A stretch of DNA of 16,025 nt from JBFKPQ01 sp041628225 (GTDB taxonomy: Bacteria; Actinomycetota; Acidimicrobiia; Spongiisociales; JAENVV01), in the NCBI GenBank assembly GCA_041628225.1, contig JBFKPQ010000046.1, forward strand, positions 1 through 16,025, written 5' to 3'. A model generated the notes under the pieces. It did not search any database and was not told the DNA's origin. It worked only from the letters and a program-made list of their open reading frames with translations. Shown piece after piece: positions 5,984-12,468 of this stretch. The translations under genes were made by a program, and so were the position numbers. Position 1 is the first letter of the stretch. Every line of letters begins with the position of its first letter.

Positions 5984-7309
5984 ATGCAGACGATGTGGCA
6001 GCGGGCGCTCGCGGTGGCCGACCAGACGCCTGAGTCGCGCAACCGCCTCATCGACTTCCTCAGGGTGTTCTCGATCGTGATCGTCGTCTTCGGACATTGG
6101 CTGGCGGCGGTTCCGTTCGTCGAAGACGGGGTCCTCCAGCTCACCCACGTCCTCGAGCTGTCCCGTCCCATGCATTTCATCACGTGGGCTCTGCAGATCA
6201 TGCCGATCTTCTTCATGGTCGGCGGCTACTCGAACGGGAAGTCGCTCACCGCGGCGCGGCGGGACGGGACTCGAAGACGCGAGTGGCTGGCGTCCCGGTA
6301 TCACCGACTCATGACGCCGATCCTGCCCTTCCTCGTCGTCTGGTCGATCCTCGTGGTGGTGCTCGGGTATTTCGTCGAACGCGGCCTGTTGCGGTTGGCT
6401 TCACAAGTCGCCGCGGTCCCGCTCTGGTTTCTCGCTGTCTACCTGCTGGCCGTTGCGCTCGCTCCGTGGACCTTCGCGGCGTGGCGCCGGTGGCGCTGGG
6501 CGACGGTGCTCGCGCCGATCGGCCTCGCCGTCGTGTTCGACATGCTGCGACTCAACGAGGTCTGGACGGGCTACCTCGGTGTGTCGCATCCGGCATGGAC
6601 CAACTACCTCTGGGTGTGGCTCACCGTGCATCAGCTCGGCTACTACTGGGCCGAGCGTGACACCGAGCTGCCACCGCGGTGGGGACTTCCGATCGTCGTC
6701 GGCGGGCTCGCCGGGCTGGTCGGCTTGACCGTGTTCGGTCCGTACCCGGTTGCCTTGATCGGCGTCGACTCGGAGGCCTTCTCGAACACCACACCGCCCA
6801 CCATCGTGCTGTTCGCACAGACCTGCGTGCAGATCGGGCTGATCACCCTCCTGGCGCCCCGAGTGAAGCGATGGCTCGCGCATCGCAAGGTGTGGGCGGC
6901 GATCGTGCTCGTCTCCGGCATGATCATGTCGCTGTACGTATGGCATCTCACCGCCATGGTGTTGGCGATCGGCGTGGGATCGGCCCTCGGCAATCTCGGT
7001 TTTTCCATCGACCCGCTGACTCCCACCTGGTGGTGGACTCGTCCGGTGTGGTTCGCCGTCAACATCGCCTTCCTCGTCCCGCTCGTGTTGGCGTTCGCCG
7101 GGTTCGAGCGGCGCGCCCAGACCGGGGAGCGAGCGCCACGGCCGCTCGCTCTGGGGATCGGCATCGTGGTGTCGGCGCTCGGTCTTGGTGGTGCGGCCGC
7201 ATTCGGTACGGCTCAGATCGCCGAATTCCCGCTGCGATGGTGGGTGCCGCTGGCCGTCATCGTGGGAACGTTCTTGGCAGGTATGAGCACGCTCGTACCG
7301 AGACGATGA
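5984..7309 (+). CDS. Acyltransferase family 3 membrane protein (OafA/YrhL-like)
   Basis: 441 residues, about ten hydrophobic segments. Near the N-terminus, RNRLIDFLRVFSIVIVVFGHW is the family signature (L-D-x-x-R followed by a helix ending in the catalytic-type His). The next helix carries FMVGGYSNGKSL, the position where the family has an FFxxSGF-like motif, and a SRYHRL basic patch follows. These enzymes move acyl groups from a cytosolic donor to sugars, lipids or peptidoglycan at the membrane; the substrate here cannot be read from sequence. ATG 5984 is preferred; GTG 5981 is 3 nt upstream. The stop overlaps the start of a 33-codon reading frame (ATGA). No glycan-synthesis genes are adjacent, so context does not narrow the role. 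Confidence 0.85.
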   Translation: MQTMWQRALAVADQTPESRNRLIDFLRVFSIVIVVFGHWLAAVPFVEDGVLQLTHVLELSRPMHFITWALQIMPIFFMVGGYSNGKSLTAARRDGTRRREWLASRYHRLMTPILPFLVVWSILVVVLGYFVERGLLRLASQVAAVPLWFLAVYLLAVALAPWTFAAWRRWRWATVLAPIGLAVVFDMLRLNEVWTGYLGVSHPAWTNYLWVWLTVHQLGYYWAERDTELPPRWGLPIVVGGLAGLVGLTVFGPYPVALIGVDSEAFSNTTPPTIVLFAQTCVQIGLITLLAPRVKRWLAHRKVWAAIVLVSGMIMSLYVWHLTAMVLAIGVGSALGNLGFSIDPLTPTWWWTRPVWFAVNIAFLVPLVLAFAGFERRAQTGERAPRPLALGIGIVVSALGLGGAAAFGTAQIAEFPLRWWVPLAVIVGTFLAGMSTLVPRR

Positions 7310-7407
7310 ACGAGCGGACCCGAACGGTCGGCCTCGTCGTGGCGATCGGCCTGCTCGTCGCCGTCGTGGGCTTCGGCGTGGTCTCCGCGTTCGGCGGGTT
7401 CGGTTGA
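7306..7407 (+). CDS. 33-residue single-span membrane peptide
   Basis: ATG 7306 lies in the ATGA overlap with the acyltransferase stop, and the frame closes with TGA at 7405-7407. The product begins MNERTRTVG, then has about 20 hydrophobic residues (LVVAIGLLVAVVGFGVV) and a short SAFGGFG tail. Positive charge before the helix predicts a cytosolic N-terminus. The overlap arrangement matches the coupled starts elsewhere in the window, which argues for real translation, but a frame this short could be chance. It might be a small regulator or partner of the acyltransferase. I recognise no family. It stops 2 nt before the end of the convergent gene. Confidence 0.5.
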   Translation: MNERTRTVGLVVAIGLLVAVVGFGVVSAFGGFG

Positions 7408-7409
7408 GG

Positions 7410-7826
7410 TCAGTCGAACGCGAGGACGCCTTCGGCCACGAGGTGTTCGCCCACGAACAGTCGGCACACCTGCCCCTCTGACGGAGTGATGTCGGTCACG
7501 GTCAAGTGCGTCGTGTCGAGATCCGTGCGCACCGCCCCGGCCGGTCCACGCAGCACGAGTACGTCTTCGATGAACACACGCAATGTCTCTCCGGGCGGGC
7601 AGATCTCGTGGTCGATCTCGAGTTCGGCCTTGAGCGAGTAGTCCTCTTCTTTGCGCAGCCACCGAGACAGTTCGATCTCGAACTCTGCGATGTGGGCTCC
7701 CGAGGTGGGCTCGCGCAGATCGGCCTCGAACTCCCAGTGTTTGGTGCTCCATTGACCGGTGGTGGCCATGACGACGACCAACGCCGCGAACAGCCCGAAG
7801 AAGATCCAAGCGGCGGAGACGTCCAC
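7410..7826 (-). CDS. Hypothetical membrane-anchored protein
   Basis: From GTG 7826 this is 138 residues. The N-terminal segment (about 6-22, AAWIFFGLFAALVVVMA) is a membrane anchor without a lipobox or obvious signal-peptidase site. The remaining ~115 residues look like a compact beta-rich domain: WEFEADLREPTSGAHIAEFEIELS, then KAELEIDHEICPPGETLRVFIEDVLVLRG, then a Thr/Val-rich stretch and CRLFVGEHLVAEGVLAFD. It contains two cysteines (in HEICPPG and GQVCRLF). I do not recognise the family; the domain probably faces outward, by inference. The GTG is 2 nt after the thioredoxin-TPR stop codon, so the genes are an operon. A longer frame extending into the thioredoxin gene is Arg-rich and is a shadow. 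Confidence 0.7.
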   Translation of the reverse strand: MDVSAAWIFFGLFAALVVVMATTGQWSTKHWEFEADLREPTSGAHIAEFEIELSRWLRKEEDYSLKAELEIDHEICPPGETLRVFIEDVLVLRGPAGAVRTDLDTTHLTVTDITPSEGQVCRLFVGEHLVAEGVLAFD

Positions 7827-7828
7827 GT

Positions 7829-8665
7829 CTAGAACAGGGCGTTTGCCAGGCGGCGCCGGGCCGGCCCGACCAGTGGGTGGTCTGGGCCCAGGAGGTCGAA
7901 CATGTCGACCAGGGCGGCTCTGCACGGCTCGGCGTCGTCGCCGCGCCCCGCCACCGCCTCCAACAAGAGGTCGAACGCTTCGTCGTAGGCGCCCCGGCCC
8001 GCCAGGGCCCTGGCGTAGGCGATCCGTGCATCGGCGTTGTCGGGGTCGGCCGAGAAGGCTGCCGCCAGTTCGTCGGCCTGGCCGGCCGAGGACGCCAGCG
8101 CCACGATGTCGCGCAGCCGTTTTGCTTCGGGGTCGTCCGGACCGAGGGTCGCGAGCACCTCCGACGCCTGGTCCATGCGGTCTTGGTCGATGAAGAGCAT
8201 GGCCAGAGCCTTGGCGGCGTCCGGTTCGGGTCGGTCCGTCAGGATGGCCCGCAGCAGCGTCTCGGCCTCGTCGGTACGTCCCCGATCGATGAGGTCCAGC
8301 GCAGCGTCGACTTCCGGATCGGTCGTCGGATCCACGAATTCGCCGATCCATTCGCGAAGCTGCGACTCGGGGATGGCGCCCGAAAACGAGGTGACCGGTT
8401 GCCCGTCGACGAACGCCACGACCGTGGGAATGCCCTGCACGCCCAGTTGCCCGGCGATCTGCGGGTTGGCGTCCACGTCGATCTTGGCCAACTCGAAGGC
8501 GCCGTCGTAGTCGGCGGTCACCTTCTCGAGCATCGGGCCCAAGGTCTTGCAGGGCCCACACCACTCGGCCCAGAAGTCCACGACCACGGGCACGGTCCTG
8601 CTGCGCTCGAGTACGGCGGTCGCGAACTCGGCGTCGGAGATGTCACGGACATGGGACGGGGGCAT
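7829..8665 (-). CDS. Thioredoxin-TPR protein (YbbN/CnoX-like)
   Basis: 278 residues. Residues 1-112 are a thioredoxin fold with the full WCGPC active site (C36, C39) and the cis-proline at P80 (GVQGIPT). The rest is helical and repeat-like (A/L-rich helices with acidic turns from about 115 to 278), matching the tetratricopeptide part of YbbN/CnoX. E. coli CnoX, which protects and hands substrates to DnaK and GroEL, has lost the redox CxxC; this protein keeps it, so disulfide reduction is possible. There is no signal sequence, so it is cytosolic. The start ATG 8665 follows GAGGAGG by 4 nt. It lies 39 nt downstream of the septum-formation-type lipoprotein gene and 2 nt upstream of the next gene. 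Confidence 0.92.
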   Translation of the reverse strand: MPPSHVRDISDAEFATAVLERSRTVPVVVDFWAEWCGPCKTLGPMLEKVTADYDGAFELAKIDVDANPQIAGQLGVQGIPTVVAFVDGQPVTSFSGAIPESQLREWIGEFVDPTTDPEVDAALDLIDRGRTDEAETLLRAILTDRPEPDAAKALAMLFIDQDRMDQASEVLATLGPDDPEAKRLRDIVALASSAGQADELAAAFSADPDNADARIAYARALAGRGAYDEAFDLLLEAVAGRGDDAEPCRAALVDMFDLLGPDHPLVGPARRRLANALF

Positions 8666-8669
8666 CGAT

Positions 8670-8676
8670 CCTCCTC
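8670..8676 (-). promoter_or_regulatory. Ribosome-binding site of the thioredoxin-TPR gene
   Basis: The minus strand reads GAGGAGG, then 4 nt, then ATG at 8665. It is strong although the spacing is a little short. Confidence 0.65.
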
Positions 8677-8684
8677 GAGCCTTC

Positions 8685-8690
8685 AGGGTA
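8685..8690 (-). promoter_or_regulatory. Possible internal -10 box (TACCCT) before the thioredoxin-TPR gene
   Basis: TACCCT on the minus strand lies in the 39-nt gap between the lipoprotein and thioredoxin-TPR genes. No -35 match is seen, so it may be chance and the genes may simply be co-transcribed. Confidence 0.25.
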
Positions 8691-8704
8691 CCGATCGAGC
8701 CGCG

Positions 8705-9106
8705 TTAGCGGTTCGAGTCGAGCGCCGATCCGGAGGTCTGGCCGGTCGGCGACCACAGAATGCAGCGAATCTCGCGGTCGCCGTCGTCCCAACCTTCCTC
8801 GGTCGGCTGGAGCCAATCGAACTCGTATTCGGAATCGCGGTAGGCCACGCCGACATAGGCACGGAACTCGTTGAGGCATTGGGAGACGGCATCGACTTCG
8901 ATATCGAGGTATTCGGTCATCGGGGTTTCGTAGACCGCGTACACCTCGAGGTCGTGTGGCTCGGCGCAGTCGATGGTCTGGACGGTGGTGAACTCGTCGC
9001 CGTCCGGCTCGATGAGGCAGTCGCCGACCTCGAGATTGGCAGCGAACGTCGTGCTGCAGGACGTCACGGCGAGCACCACGACCGCCAAGGCGATGAATCT
9101 GTCCAC
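8705..9106 (-). CDS. Septum-formation-domain-like lipoprotein
   Basis: 133 residues from GTG 9106. The signal sequence RFIALAVVVLAVTSC has a lipobox (V-T-S-C17), so the mature protein is a lipoprotein. The domain has LEVGDCLIEPDG, TIDCAEPHDLEVYAVYETP, CLNEFRAYVGVAYRDSEYEFDWLQPTEEGWDDGDREIRC and a short GQTSGS end. This is the pattern of the actinobacterial Septum_form domain, including the C-x-x-PHD motif. The four remaining cysteines (C30, C47, C77, C115) could form two disulfides outside the cell. The biochemical role of the domain is not known. GTG 9106 is chosen because it starts the signal peptide and follows GGGAG (9111-9115, minus strand); the longer frame to 9214 overlaps the divergent gene and is Arg-rich. 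Confidence 0.82.
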   Translation of the reverse strand: MDRFIALAVVVLAVTSCSTTFAANLEVGDCLIEPDGDEFTTVQTIDCAEPHDLEVYAVYETPMTEYLDIEVDAVSQCLNEFRAYVGVAYRDSEYEFDWLQPTEEGWDDGDREIRCILWSPTGQTSGSALDSNR

Positions 9107-9131
9107 GAGTCTCCCACGTCTCCGGTGCGGC

Positions 9132-9137
9132 AATCTA
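9132..9137 (-). promoter_or_regulatory. Putative -10 box (TAGATT) of the lipoprotein/thioredoxin block
   Basis: TAGATT on the minus strand would start a leader of about 20 nt that includes the GGGAG ribosome-binding site. The -35 region is weak. Confidence 0.4.
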
Positions 9138-9174
9138 CCCCGACCAGGGCCCCTAAGGCCACCTGAGCGGCCGG

Positions 9175-9180
9175 TACGGT
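9175..9180 (+). promoter_or_regulatory. Putative -10 box (TACGGT) of the phosphoribosyltransferase gene, leaderless type
   Basis: TACGGT ends 7 nt before ATG 9188 with no ribosome-binding site between. It favours that ATG over the in-frame GTG at 9179, which would lie inside the hexamer. No clear -35 is seen. Confidence 0.45.
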
Positions 9181-9187
9181 GGGCTTC

Positions 9188-9808
9188 ATGCGGACCTTCC
9201 GTGACCGGATCCACGCAGGTGACCAGCTCGGCCGGCTGCTCGGGCGGCGACCGGGAAGTCTCGTCGTGGGACTGCCGCGCGGTGGCGTGGTGGTCGCCGC
9301 CGGCGTCGCGGCGGCCGTCGATGGCGATCTGGACGTGCTCATGGTGCGCAAGCTCGGGTTTCCGCGGCGGCCCGAACTCGCCTTCGGGGCGATCGGTGAA
9401 GGTGGAAACATCGTGTACAACGAGGATCTCGCCGGACGGATCGCCGACACCGACCGGCAGTCGATCATCGAACGGGAGCGGGCGGAACTCGACCGCCGCG
9501 TGCGCGACTATCGCGACGGCGCACCCATGCCACCGTTTGCCGGACGCACTGTGATCCTCGTCGATGACGGACTGGCGACGGGAGCCACCGCTCGAGCGGC
9601 CGTCGCGGTGGCTCGCAACCGGGCACCCGATCGGCTGGTGCTCGCCCTACCGGTCGCCGCCGCCCAGGCCCGGTCGGATTTCGAACTACTGGTCGACGAA
9701 TACGTCGTGGTCATGGAACCCGCCAATCTCATGGCGGTGGGCTACTGGTACGAAGACTTCGCTCAGGTCTCCGACGCCGAGGTTCGGAGACTGCTCGCCG
9801 CCCGCTGA
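9188..9808 (+). CDS. Phosphoribosyltransferase-domain protein
   Basis: 206 residues from ATG 9188. It is a type I phosphoribosyltransferase fold of the group often encoded alone. The early segment SLVVGLPRGGVVVAAGVA leads to LMVRKLGFPRRPELAFGAIGEGG, then the PRPP-binding loop VILVDDGLATGATA (122-135) with the two acidic residues intact. A charged helix (IIERERAELDRRVRDY, about 93-108) lies between. The family's base or substrate is not established and I see nothing that sets it. The C-terminus (MEPANLMAVGYWYEDFAQVSDAEV) is typical of these proteins, which sometimes occur fused to hydrolases; there is no fusion here. No gene of purine or pyrimidine metabolism is adjacent. It is read toward dapA, 62 nt away, which appears to have its own promoter. 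Confidence 0.85.
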   Translation: MRTFRDRIHAGDQLGRLLGRRPGSLVVGLPRGGVVVAAGVAAAVDGDLDVLMVRKLGFPRRPELAFGAIGEGGNIVYNEDLAGRIADTDRQSIIERERAELDRRVRDYRDGAPMPPFAGRTVILVDDGLATGATARAAVAVARNRAPDRLVLALPVAAAQARSDFELLVDEYVVVMEPANLMAVGYWYEDFAQVSDAEVRRLLAAR

Positions 9809-9832
9809 CCGTGGATGCCGAGCCAGGTGATC

Positions 9833-9838
9833 TATCCT
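9833..9838 (+). promoter_or_regulatory. Putative -10 box (TATCCT) of dapA-rnj
   Basis: TATCCT is a good TANNNT match and would give a leader of about 25 nt holding the GGAGG site. No convincing -35 is seen at 16-18 nt. Confidence 0.45.
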
Positions 9839-9859
9839 CAAGAACAACACGCCGCCTCG

Positions 9860-9865
9860 AGGAGG
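9860..9865 (+). promoter_or_regulatory. Ribosome-binding site deciding the dapA start
   Basis: AGGAGG is followed by two adjacent ATGs. The spacing is 2 nt to ATG 9868 and 5 nt to ATG 9871, so 9871 is the more likely start. Confidence 0.65.
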
Positions 9866-9870
9866 CCATG

Positions 9871-10752
9871 ATGGCGCCGTTCGGCGAAGTACTGACCGCC
9901 ATGATCACACCGTTCACACCGGACGGTGACATCGATTTCGAACAAGTCCACCGACTCTCCAAGTACCTCGTGGCGAACGGGTCCGACGGGCTCGTGGTGT
10001 CGGGTACCACCGGCGAGTCGCCGACCCTGTCGTTCGACGAAAAGGTCGCGCTGTTCAAGGGCGTCTTCGACGCGGTCGGTGACAAAGCCGCCGTCGTGGC
10101 CGGGACGGGCTCGTACAACACCGCCGAGTCCGTCGAACTGACGGAGCGGGCTGCGGAGATCGGCGTGCACGGCGTCATGGCCGTCACGCCCTACTACTCC
10201 AAGCCCGACCAGCGCATGCTGATCGCCCACTTCGAGGCGATCGCCGACGCTTCCGACCTGCCGGTTCTGCTGTACAACGTTCCGGGGCGCACGAGCCGCC
10301 TCATCGAGATCCCCACCCTCGTCGAGCTCGCCAACCATCCCCGGATCGTGGCCGTCAAGGACGCGGTCGACAATGTCGTGTTCTCGAGCCGCAGCCGCGA
10401 GCAGCTTCCCGAGGATTTCGCCATCTATGCCGGTTCGGATCAGATGATCCTCCCCGTCATCGCGGTCGGCGGCGTCGGTGTCGTGTCGGTGGCCAGCCAT
10501 CTGGTCGGCCAGCAGATCAAGCGGATGGTGTCGGCCGCTCGGGCCGGTGACCTGCACGAGGCGACCCGGCTCCACCGGGCGCTCATGCCGACGTTCGACG
10601 GCTGTTTCGCCGAGACCAATCCCGTGCCGGTCAAGGCCGCACTGCATGTGCTCTGGGAGCCGATGGGTCCGCCGCGTTTGCCGCTGCTTCCTGCCGCTCC
10701 TGCCATCACCGAATCCCTGGTGGATGCCGTGGGGAAGGCGCAGACCCTTTGA
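9871..10752 (+). CDS. dapA: 4-hydroxy-tetrahydrodipicolinate synthase
   Basis: 293 residues, the usual length. It condenses pyruvate with aspartate semialdehyde, the first committed step to diaminopimelate and lysine. All key residues match the E. coli enzyme with a shift of two: T46-T47 in GTTGES, Y109 in TPYYSKP, Y135 in YNVPGR, R140, and Schiff-base K163 in IVAVKDA. ATG 9871 gives MAPFGEVLTAMITPF, which fits the family start; ATG 9868 and an upstream start at 9811 are less likely. Its TGA stop overlaps a TTG start of the RNase J gene (TTGA), so the two are coupled. The dapA-rnj pairing is typical of actinobacteria. Confidence 0.98.
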   Translation: MAPFGEVLTAMITPFTPDGDIDFEQVHRLSKYLVANGSDGLVVSGTTGESPTLSFDEKVALFKGVFDAVGDKAAVVAGTGSYNTAESVELTERAAEIGVHGVMAVTPYYSKPDQRMLIAHFEAIADASDLPVLLYNVPGRTSRLIEIPTLVELANHPRIVAVKDAVDNVVFSSRSREQLPEDFAIYAGSDQMILPVIAVGGVGVVSVASHLVGQQIKRMVSAARAGDLHEATRLHRALMPTFDGCFAETNPVPVKAALHVLWEPMGPPRLPLLPAAPAITESLVDAVGKAQTL

Positions 10753-12386
10753 CCGTCAAGATCACGTTTCTGGGAGGGCTTGGCGAGATCGGGCGCAACT
10801 GTGCGGCGCTGGAGCACGACGGCAAGATCGCGCTCATCGACTGTGGGCTGATGTTCCCCGAAGAGGACATGCTGGGGGTCGACCTCGTGTTCCCGAACTG
10901 GGATTGGCTGGTCGAGCGGGCCAAGGACGTCGAATGCGTCATCCTCACCCACGGCCACGAAGACCATGTCGGCGCGTTGGCGTATTTCCTGCGCGACATC
11001 AATGTGCCCGTCTATGGGACCGAACTCTCGGTCGAGCTGGCGCGCGGTCGGGTCGACGAGCTGGGGGTCGATGCCGAATTCATCGGTTGTCCCGACAACC
11101 GGTGGATCGAACACGGGCCCTTTGGATTCATGTTCGTGCCGGTGTCGCACTCCATCCCACAAGGCGCCGGCGTCGTGTTCGACACACCGGAGGGATTCGT
11201 CATCCATTCGGGCGATTTCAAACTCGATCCCACGCCGGTCGATGGGCGTCCCACCGACCTCCCGCAATTCGCCCACTTCGGCCTCGAGGGCGTTCGTCTG
11301 CTCATGTCCGACAGCACGAACGCCGAGATGCCCGGCTTCGTACCGTCCGAAGTGTCGCTGGCCGCCGAGATCGAGTCGATCGTGCACCGTGCCAAAGGAC
11401 GTGTGGTGGCGGCGTGCTTCGCCTCGCACGTGCACCGTGTCCAGCAGATCGCCGACGCCGGAATCGCCGACAGCCGCAAGATCGCCTTTCTCGGACGGTC
11501 GATGCATCGAGTCACTGCGGTCGGCAAGGAACTCGGTGTCCTCAACATCCCCGACGATGCGGTCCTCGACATCACCGACCTCTTGGAACTGCCAGAACGC
11601 CAGCAGTTGCTCATCACCACCGGAAGCCAAGGCGAGCCGTTCGCGGCGCTGTCGCTCATGGCCTCCGGTCGCCACAAGTGGGTCAAGCTCGACAAGTCCG
11701 ATACGGTGCTCATCTCGGCCACTCCGATTCCTGGCAACGAGACGGCGGTGTCGCGGGTGATCTCGAAGCTCAATCGGTCAGGCGCCCGCGTGTATCACGG
11801 GCGCAACGCCCACGTGCACGTGTCGGGCCACGCCGCCCAGGACGAGCTGAAGACGTTCCTCAACGTCATCCGGCCGCATTCGTTCGTGCCGGTGCACGGC
11901 GAGTACCGCCACCTGCGCGCACACGCCCAACTCGCCGAAGCGATGCGCGTGCCCGATGTGCACGTCCTCGAGGACGGCGATCGGATCGTTCTGGACGGCG
12001 ACCAGACCAAGGTCGTTCCCCGTGCCGTCGATGCCTCGTACGTGTACTTCGACGGCTCCGAGGTCGGCGACATCAAGAACTCCGTGCTGCGCGCCAGGGG
12101 GCACCTCGCCGATGACGGCGTCGTCGTCGTCACGGTCGGCGTCCAACTGTCGGACTGCTCGGTGATCCTCGGTCCGGACGTCGACAGCCACGGTTTCGCC
12201 GACGATCCGGCCGCCATCCACGCCAAGGCCGCCGACGCGGTTCGCCAAGCGATCGAGGAGATCGATCCGTCGTCGAAGCCCGAGATGGGTCAGCTCCAGA
12301 AGGCCGTCCGACAGGCCACCCAGCGGGTCATCCGGTCGGAGACGAGCCGTAAGCCGGTGGTCATCCCGGTGGTGCTCGAAGTCTGA
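10749..12386 (+). CDS. rnj: Ribonuclease J (metallo-beta-lactamase/beta-CASP)
   Basis: 545 residues, close to the usual 550-560. It is an exo/endoribonuclease of mRNA decay and rRNA maturation. The metallo-beta-lactamase motif HGHEDH lies at 68-73 (H68, H70, D72, H73), with PVSHS (H134) and SGDFKLD (D156) completing the two-metal site. The beta-CASP region follows, with SDSTNAEMPGFVPSE, CFASHVHRVQQI, TTGSQGEP, and SGHAAQDELKTF before VPVHGEYRHL. A C-terminal domain follows. The chosen TTG start (10749) overlaps the dapA stop and gives MTVKITFLGGLGEIGRN, the normal N-terminus; no ATG or GTG lies near it in frame. Expression should therefore depend on ribosomes finishing dapA. A hairpin follows the stop codon. 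Confidence 0.96.
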   Translation: MTVKITFLGGLGEIGRNCAALEHDGKIALIDCGLMFPEEDMLGVDLVFPNWDWLVERAKDVECVILTHGHEDHVGALAYFLRDINVPVYGTELSVELARGRVDELGVDAEFIGCPDNRWIEHGPFGFMFVPVSHSIPQGAGVVFDTPEGFVIHSGDFKLDPTPVDGRPTDLPQFAHFGLEGVRLLMSDSTNAEMPGFVPSEVSLAAEIESIVHRAKGRVVAACFASHVHRVQQIADAGIADSRKIAFLGRSMHRVTAVGKELGVLNIPDDAVLDITDLLELPERQQLLITTGSQGEPFAALSLMASGRHKWVKLDKSDTVLISATPIPGNETAVSRVISKLNRSGARVYHGRNAHVHVSGHAAQDELKTFLNVIRPHSFVPVHGEYRHLRAHAQLAEAMRVPDVHVLEDGDRIVLDGDQTKVVPRAVDASYVYFDGSEVGDIKNSVLRARGHLADDGVVVVTVGVQLSDCSVILGPDVDSHGFADDPAAIHAKAADAVRQAIEEIDPSSKPEMGQLQKAVRQATQRVIRSETSRKPVVIPVVLEV

Positions 12387-12403
12387 TCCGTGGGTTTCGC
12401 GCG

Positions 12404-12427
12404 CTCCGCGCGCAGGTGCGCGCGGAG
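12404..12427 (+). terminator. Perfect 10-bp hairpin after rnj
   Basis: CTCCGCGCGC and GCGCGCGGAG are exact reverse complements around a 4-nt AGGT loop. It is 18 nt after the rnj stop and 3 nt before the ftsK -35 box. There is no T-tract, so it may act as a terminator without a U-tail, protect the rnj mRNA end, or influence the ftsK promoter. Confidence 0.55.
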
Positions 12428-12430
12428 TGA

Positions 12431-12459
12431 TTGGTACGGGCGCCGCGGACGTGTAAGGT
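12431..12459 (+). promoter_or_regulatory. Sigma-A-type promoter of ftsK, near-leaderless
   Basis: TTGGTA (12431-12436), a 17-nt spacer and TAAGGT (12454-12459) make the best promoter in the window. The -10 ends 9 nt before ATG 12469, so the leader would be absent or only a few nucleotides. Confidence 0.65.
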
Positions 12460-12468
12460 TTCTCTCAC

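Noticed and set aside
5894..6304. N-terminal extension of the cytosolic cyclophilin
   Set aside because: It runs through the divergent acyltransferase gene, has Arg/His/Glu-rich sequence and no family match. A ribosome-binding site precedes ATG 5893.
7877..9166. 429-codon plus-strand frame over the thioredoxin-TPR and lipoprotein genes
   Set aside because: It is the antisense of two well-supported genes and has no domain of its own.
10478..12115. 545-codon plus-strand frame overlapping dapA and rnj
   Set aside because: Arg/Pro-rich composition, no motif, and it overlaps two certain genes.
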